This document shows, in pieces, positions 11,107 to 13,736 of a stretch of 13,736 nucleotides of DNA (position 1 is its first letter; every line of letters begins with the position of its first letter). A program made the translations under genes and the position numbers. A model generated the notes under the pieces. It saw nothing but the letters and a program-made list of their open reading frames with translations, was not told the origin of the DNA and did no database searches. Source of the stretch: Rodentolepis nana (taxonomy: Eukaryota > Platyhelminthes > Cestoda > Cyclophyllidea > Hymenolepididae); the NCBI GenBank assembly GCA_900617975.1, contig UZAE01001348.1, forward strand, positions 1 through 13,736. The letters are read 5' to 3'.

Positions 11107-11424
11107 GAGGTGTGCGATAGACTTGCTTTCACATGGTGCACCCCGGGCAACGTATACCCATAAGGCAAAAAGTCTATTTACCGGCAATTAACTTCTCACT
11201 CCAAACTACCATCACCCCACTGTATGTCATATTCGACTACTTCCACAGTACTCGCCTCACCCTACTCTCGACCTTTGTGTCTGTCTCTTTTACATCTTTG
11301 AAACACTCTTCTGTCCCCCCACCTCTGGACTTTTTGTCACTTTAATGTTCCTCCTCCCCTCTGTGAAGCCTGAAGTCAACTAAGAGCTATTGGAAACTAT
11401 CAAAACGCCTTCCATTTGATAAAA
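11107..11424 (+). mobile_element. SINE-like retroposon, copy B (complete)
   Basis: A complete copy of about 318 bp bounded by target-site duplications. It starts GAGGTGTGCGATAG, as copy C does, and ends CATTTGATAAAAAA. Three zones are visible. A 5' part of about 75 bp has an 8-base inverted repeat, ATAGACTT (11117-11124) with AAGTCTAT (11170-11177). A pyrimidine-rich middle runs from about 11190 to 11360. A conserved 3' part contains GAAGTCAACTAA and AACTATCAAAACGCC. The shared start in two copies argues against a randomly truncated LINE. A classic tRNA-type promoter is not convincing: TGGTGCACCCCGGG could be a poor A box, but no good B box follows. The 70-codon open frame inside it (11133-11345) is not kept in copies A or C because of one-base length differences, so the element is treated as non-coding. 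It presumably moved with another element's reverse transcriptase, which is not seen here. Confidence 0.88.
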
Positions 11425-11440
11425 AACCATCGATCTATTG
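11425..11440 (+). repeat. Right target-site duplication of copy B
   Basis: AACCATCGATCTATTG follows the A-rich tail of copy B and differs from the left duplication at one position (C for T). If only the 12 identical bases are counted, the element ends at 11428 instead of 11424. Confidence 0.88.
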
Positions 11441-13021
11441 TGGAAAATTTCATTCAGCCTAAGTGATGCGATTTGAGTCGTTTTTTTAATATGATTTTGT
11501 CCGATTGTATTTTCAACTAGCACAATCTTTTATGGAATTGAAGTGTCGGATCAACTACAGATAAAAGTAAATCCCATCAATAAACGATATTGCGCCCATC
11601 TTCAACGTCAAGATATGCAGATAATGTAAATAAATGTTTTTCTTCTAAAATTGGCAATAATATTTATTAACTTTAAAACTTATTTTAATTTATTATTTTA
11701 ACAGTGTTTAGTAAACGGGTTCAATGAAGATTTTAAATAAATTCTAAGTTTGTTAAGGAAAAAGCCCTTTAATTGGAATGTGGTCTTTTAAGCGAAAGAC
11801 ATATCTCAAAATTATTTAAAGATGAACATTGCGGGTTCATCTTCTACTGATTATAAGGGAAAATACGATTTGTTAGTTAGTACAAGCAGATTCTTTCACA
11901 GCGAATCCAGTTAAACTTTTGTTGACAGATGAATTTTTTGCTATATTTAATTTCTTACTTTCTTATTTTGTTAAATTATCAAAGTAAATTGCCACATTAA
12001 ATAACCATTCATTAGTATTTTGTTTTGAAACCGATTTTACTTGAAGATTTTTTGTTTTTTCTGAAATATTTATGGAAAATGAGCTTTTAAGTAGGTGCTG
12101 TAATAAATTTTATGCGAATATTATCTCTCAGCTGTGTGGTCTATTAATGCCGAAAATTAACTTGCTTTTTTAAGTCTTGTCTTGGTTAGTCTGCTAAAAA
12201 GTTAGATCATTAAATGTGAGCGCGGATGAATTGGAATACTTTCAAGTATAGTACTTTGTAGTCTTAATGTAAGTTGAAGTACTTAAAGCCATTTTGTCTT
12301 TACTGTACATTTTTTCTCTAAAGGTTTCGCCTTTTGCAGAAATGCAATATATCTCCTTTATCATTTAAGTACTTAGAAGTGAAAATTGGCCTAACTCTCC
12401 TTATCCAGAAATTTCCCAAATTTTTGCCAGTGTTCTTTCGTAATGAAACGAATTACAGTTGTTTACTGTGCTTCCCAACACTTTATTTCCCTTACACCTT
12501 ACATTTAAATAAAGCACCAGGTAATTCAAAATTTTAGGAATATATAAGCGAACTAAAATAATACATCTTTGCTGATTTTTAAATGCTATTTTTAACTGAT
12601 AACTTTGAAATTTTGCAAATAAGAGTTACATTTTCTCTTTTTGTAACAGTTTTATTTTATTAGTGAAACAAAAGAATAATCCCCTTAAATTAGCAACACA
12701 AATAAAGCTGAAAATGTGTGGGTTTAGTTTTAATTGGATCACAGTTAGAGAATGAGGGGGTGAGGAATATGATGCCGTCTTGTGAGGAGGCAGAGATATT
12801 TCTGGAGCTCGAATTTAAACTTCATTCCTAATCCCTAACACCTTTGGAAAAATCGATGAGTTCATTATCCCAGCGATTGGGCTCCATGACAATGGTTGAC
12901 AAATTTTATGTCCGTAAATGAATATTTGATTTCTCTTGTAATTTCATGGCCACCTATTTCACGATCTATGTTTATATCCTGAGATTTCAGACGAAGGCGA
13001 AAATCCTTTCTACAGTTATCC

Positions 13022-13042
13022 TTAGCATCTAGGTGATGCTAA
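13022..13042. repeat. Inverted repeat, 8-bp arms, 5-base loop
   Basis: TTAGCATC, loop TAGGT, then GATGCTAA: perfect 8-base arms. No T run follows at a terminator-like distance, so it is recorded only as a hairpin-capable site, 57 bp before the start of copy C. Confidence 0.55.
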
Positions 13043-13062
13043 TAATCTTGTGATAATCTTGT
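13042..13062 (+). repeat. Tandem direct repeat ATAATCTTGT x2
   Basis: ATAATCTTGT at 13042-13051 and 13053-13062, separated by one base. It directly follows the hairpin arm and probably arose by a short local duplication. Confidence 0.6.
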
Positions 13063-13084
13063 TCCACAATGTTTCCCATATCTT

Positions 13085-13098
13085 AGTTTACACGAAAT
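13085..13098 (+). repeat. Left target-site duplication of copy C (decayed)
   Basis: AGTTTACACGAAAT lies directly before the shared element start GAGGTG and matches 13407-13420 at 12 of 14 bases. The match abuts the independently defined element start, which makes chance less likely. Confidence 0.65.
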
Positions 13099-13406
13099 GA
13101 GGTGTGCGATAGGCTTGCCTCCATGTAGTGCACCCCTGGGCAACGTATACTCATACGGCAAAGAAGTCTATTAACCGGCAGTTGACTTCAAGCTACCATC
13201 ACCCCATTGTATATCATATTCAACTACTTCCACCTTTTTTCTACCTTAGTGTCACTCTCTTTTACATCTTTGAAAACTCTTCTGTTCGCCTCCCCCCTCC
13301 CTCTCGACTTTTTTCTCACTTTGATGTTCCTTCCCCTTTTTGAAGCCGGAAGTCAACAAAAGGGCTAATGATAACTATCAAAACGCCTGCCATTTTATAT
13401 AAATGA
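13099..13406 (+). mobile_element. SINE-like retroposon, copy C (complete, two small deletions)
   Basis: Third copy, about 308 bp, starting at the same base as copy B. Its 5' block is nearly identical to copy A and its 3' block matches A at 51 of 54 bases. It lacks two short pieces present in both A and B: 7 bases at the GAC-ctct-GAC site of copy A (about 62-71) and about 14 bases after TTCCAC. The 5' inverted repeat persists as ATAGGCTT (13109-13116) with AAGTCTAT (13164-13171); the one changed base turns an A-U into a G-U pair in RNA. The middle is again pyrimidine-rich. The 71-codon open frame here (from a GTG at 13128 to 13343) is in a different frame from the one in copy B, so it is not a shared protein. 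The tail is TATATAAATGA, and imperfect target-site duplications flank the copy. Confidence 0.85.
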
Positions 13407-13420
13407 AGTTTTCATGAAAT
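13407..13420 (+). repeat. Right target-site duplication of copy C (decayed)
   Basis: AGTTTTCATGAAAT follows the tail of copy C and differs from the left duplication at two positions (T for A, T for C). Confidence 0.65.
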
Positions 13421-13597
13421 AAACAAATACATGCTGTTCATCTTAAATAATATTTTGAAGTTTGCTTTAATTAGAAGCATTGAAATAAAAATATTAACTA
13501 CACAAACCTGTATTTCAACTTGTTAACTGAATTGGTTATCTTTCCTCAATCCGATTGTTGGCAATTATATCTACGTTAAGGCAGTTTGATACACTGA
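13421..13597. other. AT-rich spacer, nothing seen
   Basis: Short AT-rich stretch after copy C with no repeat, RNA-like fold or open frame worth naming. Confidence 0.55.
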
Positions 13598-13736
13598 ACT
13601 CAGAAATCACCATGGCAGAAGCTACTATGTTTAGAAAAGCTCCTGGAACAAGCTAAGCAACCGCAAAGCTATGGAGGAAGCAGACGTATCATACGAAATA
13701 CGTTTACTTGGGATGTGTATGAGTGGGATGTGTGTG
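13598..13736 (+). other. Possible coding tract or minisatellite edge, cut by window
   Basis: The last 139 bases are richer in G+C than the DNA before them. One plus-strand frame is open for 46 codons from 13598 to the end, with the segment SPWQKLLCLEKLLEQAKQPQ and an ending WDVYEWDVC. That ending reflects a 15-base direct repeat (GGGATGTGTATGAGT at 13710-13724, then GGGATGTGTGTG at 13725-13736) running off the window. A separate ATG in a good context (ACCATGG, 13612) opens only 14 codons in another frame. This may be the start of an exon, a transposon or a minisatellite. The length alone is no evidence of coding. Confidence 0.25.

Larger units (their letters stand above)
11441..13084. other. 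AT-rich spacer between copies B and C, no gene seen
   Basis: About 1.6 kb of mostly AT-rich DNA with a somewhat G+C-richer part from about 12740 to 13080. A 67-codon plus-strand open run (12334-12537) has no recognisable features and is within chance length. The small hairpin and direct repeat at 13022-13062 are listed separately. Confidence 0.55.

Noticed and set aside
10980..11168. Minus-strand open frame with a poly-Gly run
   Set aside because: The glycines come only from the C homopolymer, and the rest has no coding features.
11133..11345. Open frame of 70 codons inside copy B, and a 71-codon one inside copy C (13128-13343)
   Set aside because: They lie in the same repeat but in different frames after a one-base length difference, and copy A is stopped early in the frame of copy B. 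No shared protein is preserved.
1..13736. CRISPR arrays, bacterial operons, rRNA and inverted-repeat DNA transposons
   Set aside because: I see no regularly spaced repeats, no dense coding, no rRNA-like conserved blocks, and no terminal inverted repeats paired across a transposase-sized interval.

Overview
This window looks like non-genic nuclear DNA from a eukaryote, most likely an animal. I see no complete gene, rRNA, tRNA, CRISPR array, operon structure or bacterial promoter layout. Sampled lines range from about 18% G+C (7441-7500) to 53% (1801-1860), and most of the window is clearly AT-rich. Stop codons are frequent in all six frames. The species cannot be named from this sequence; a flatworm or another invertebrate with dispersed retroposons is only a guess.

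The one well-supported content is a family of short interspersed elements of about 310-320 bp. Three copies lie in the same (+) orientation: copy A at the left edge (1-313, its first ~23 bases cut off by the window), copy B (11107-11424) and copy C (13099-13406). B and C begin at the same base (GAGGTGTGCGATAG) and share the same 3' end. Each is flanked by imperfect direct repeats of the kind left by target-primed reverse transcription: 15 of 16 bases match for B and 12 of 14 for C. The shared 5' end makes them look like full-length short retroposons (SINE-like) rather than randomly 5'-truncated LINE fragments. I could not assign the family to a named one.

Layout. 1-313: copy A with an (AAAT)n tail. 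314-1620: AT-rich, no supported gene. 1620-2450: a G+C-richer island with open frames on both strands but no recognisable protein. 2450-9100: about 6.6 kb of very AT-rich DNA with only small palindromes. 9106-10064: a tract with protein-like segments in shifting frames, perhaps a decayed coding sequence, unrecognised. 10065-10980: AT-rich DNA with a G+C-richer patch. 10999-11018: a pure run of 20 C, about 90 bp before copy B. 11441-13080: AT-rich spacer with a hairpin just before copy C. 13407-13736: spacer, then a G+C-richer edge with an open frame and a 15-bp repeat running off the window.

No set of genes works together here, and I found no convincing new multi-gene system. The most useful result is the retroposon family, with its defined ends, target-site duplications and a possible conserved stem in its 5' part.
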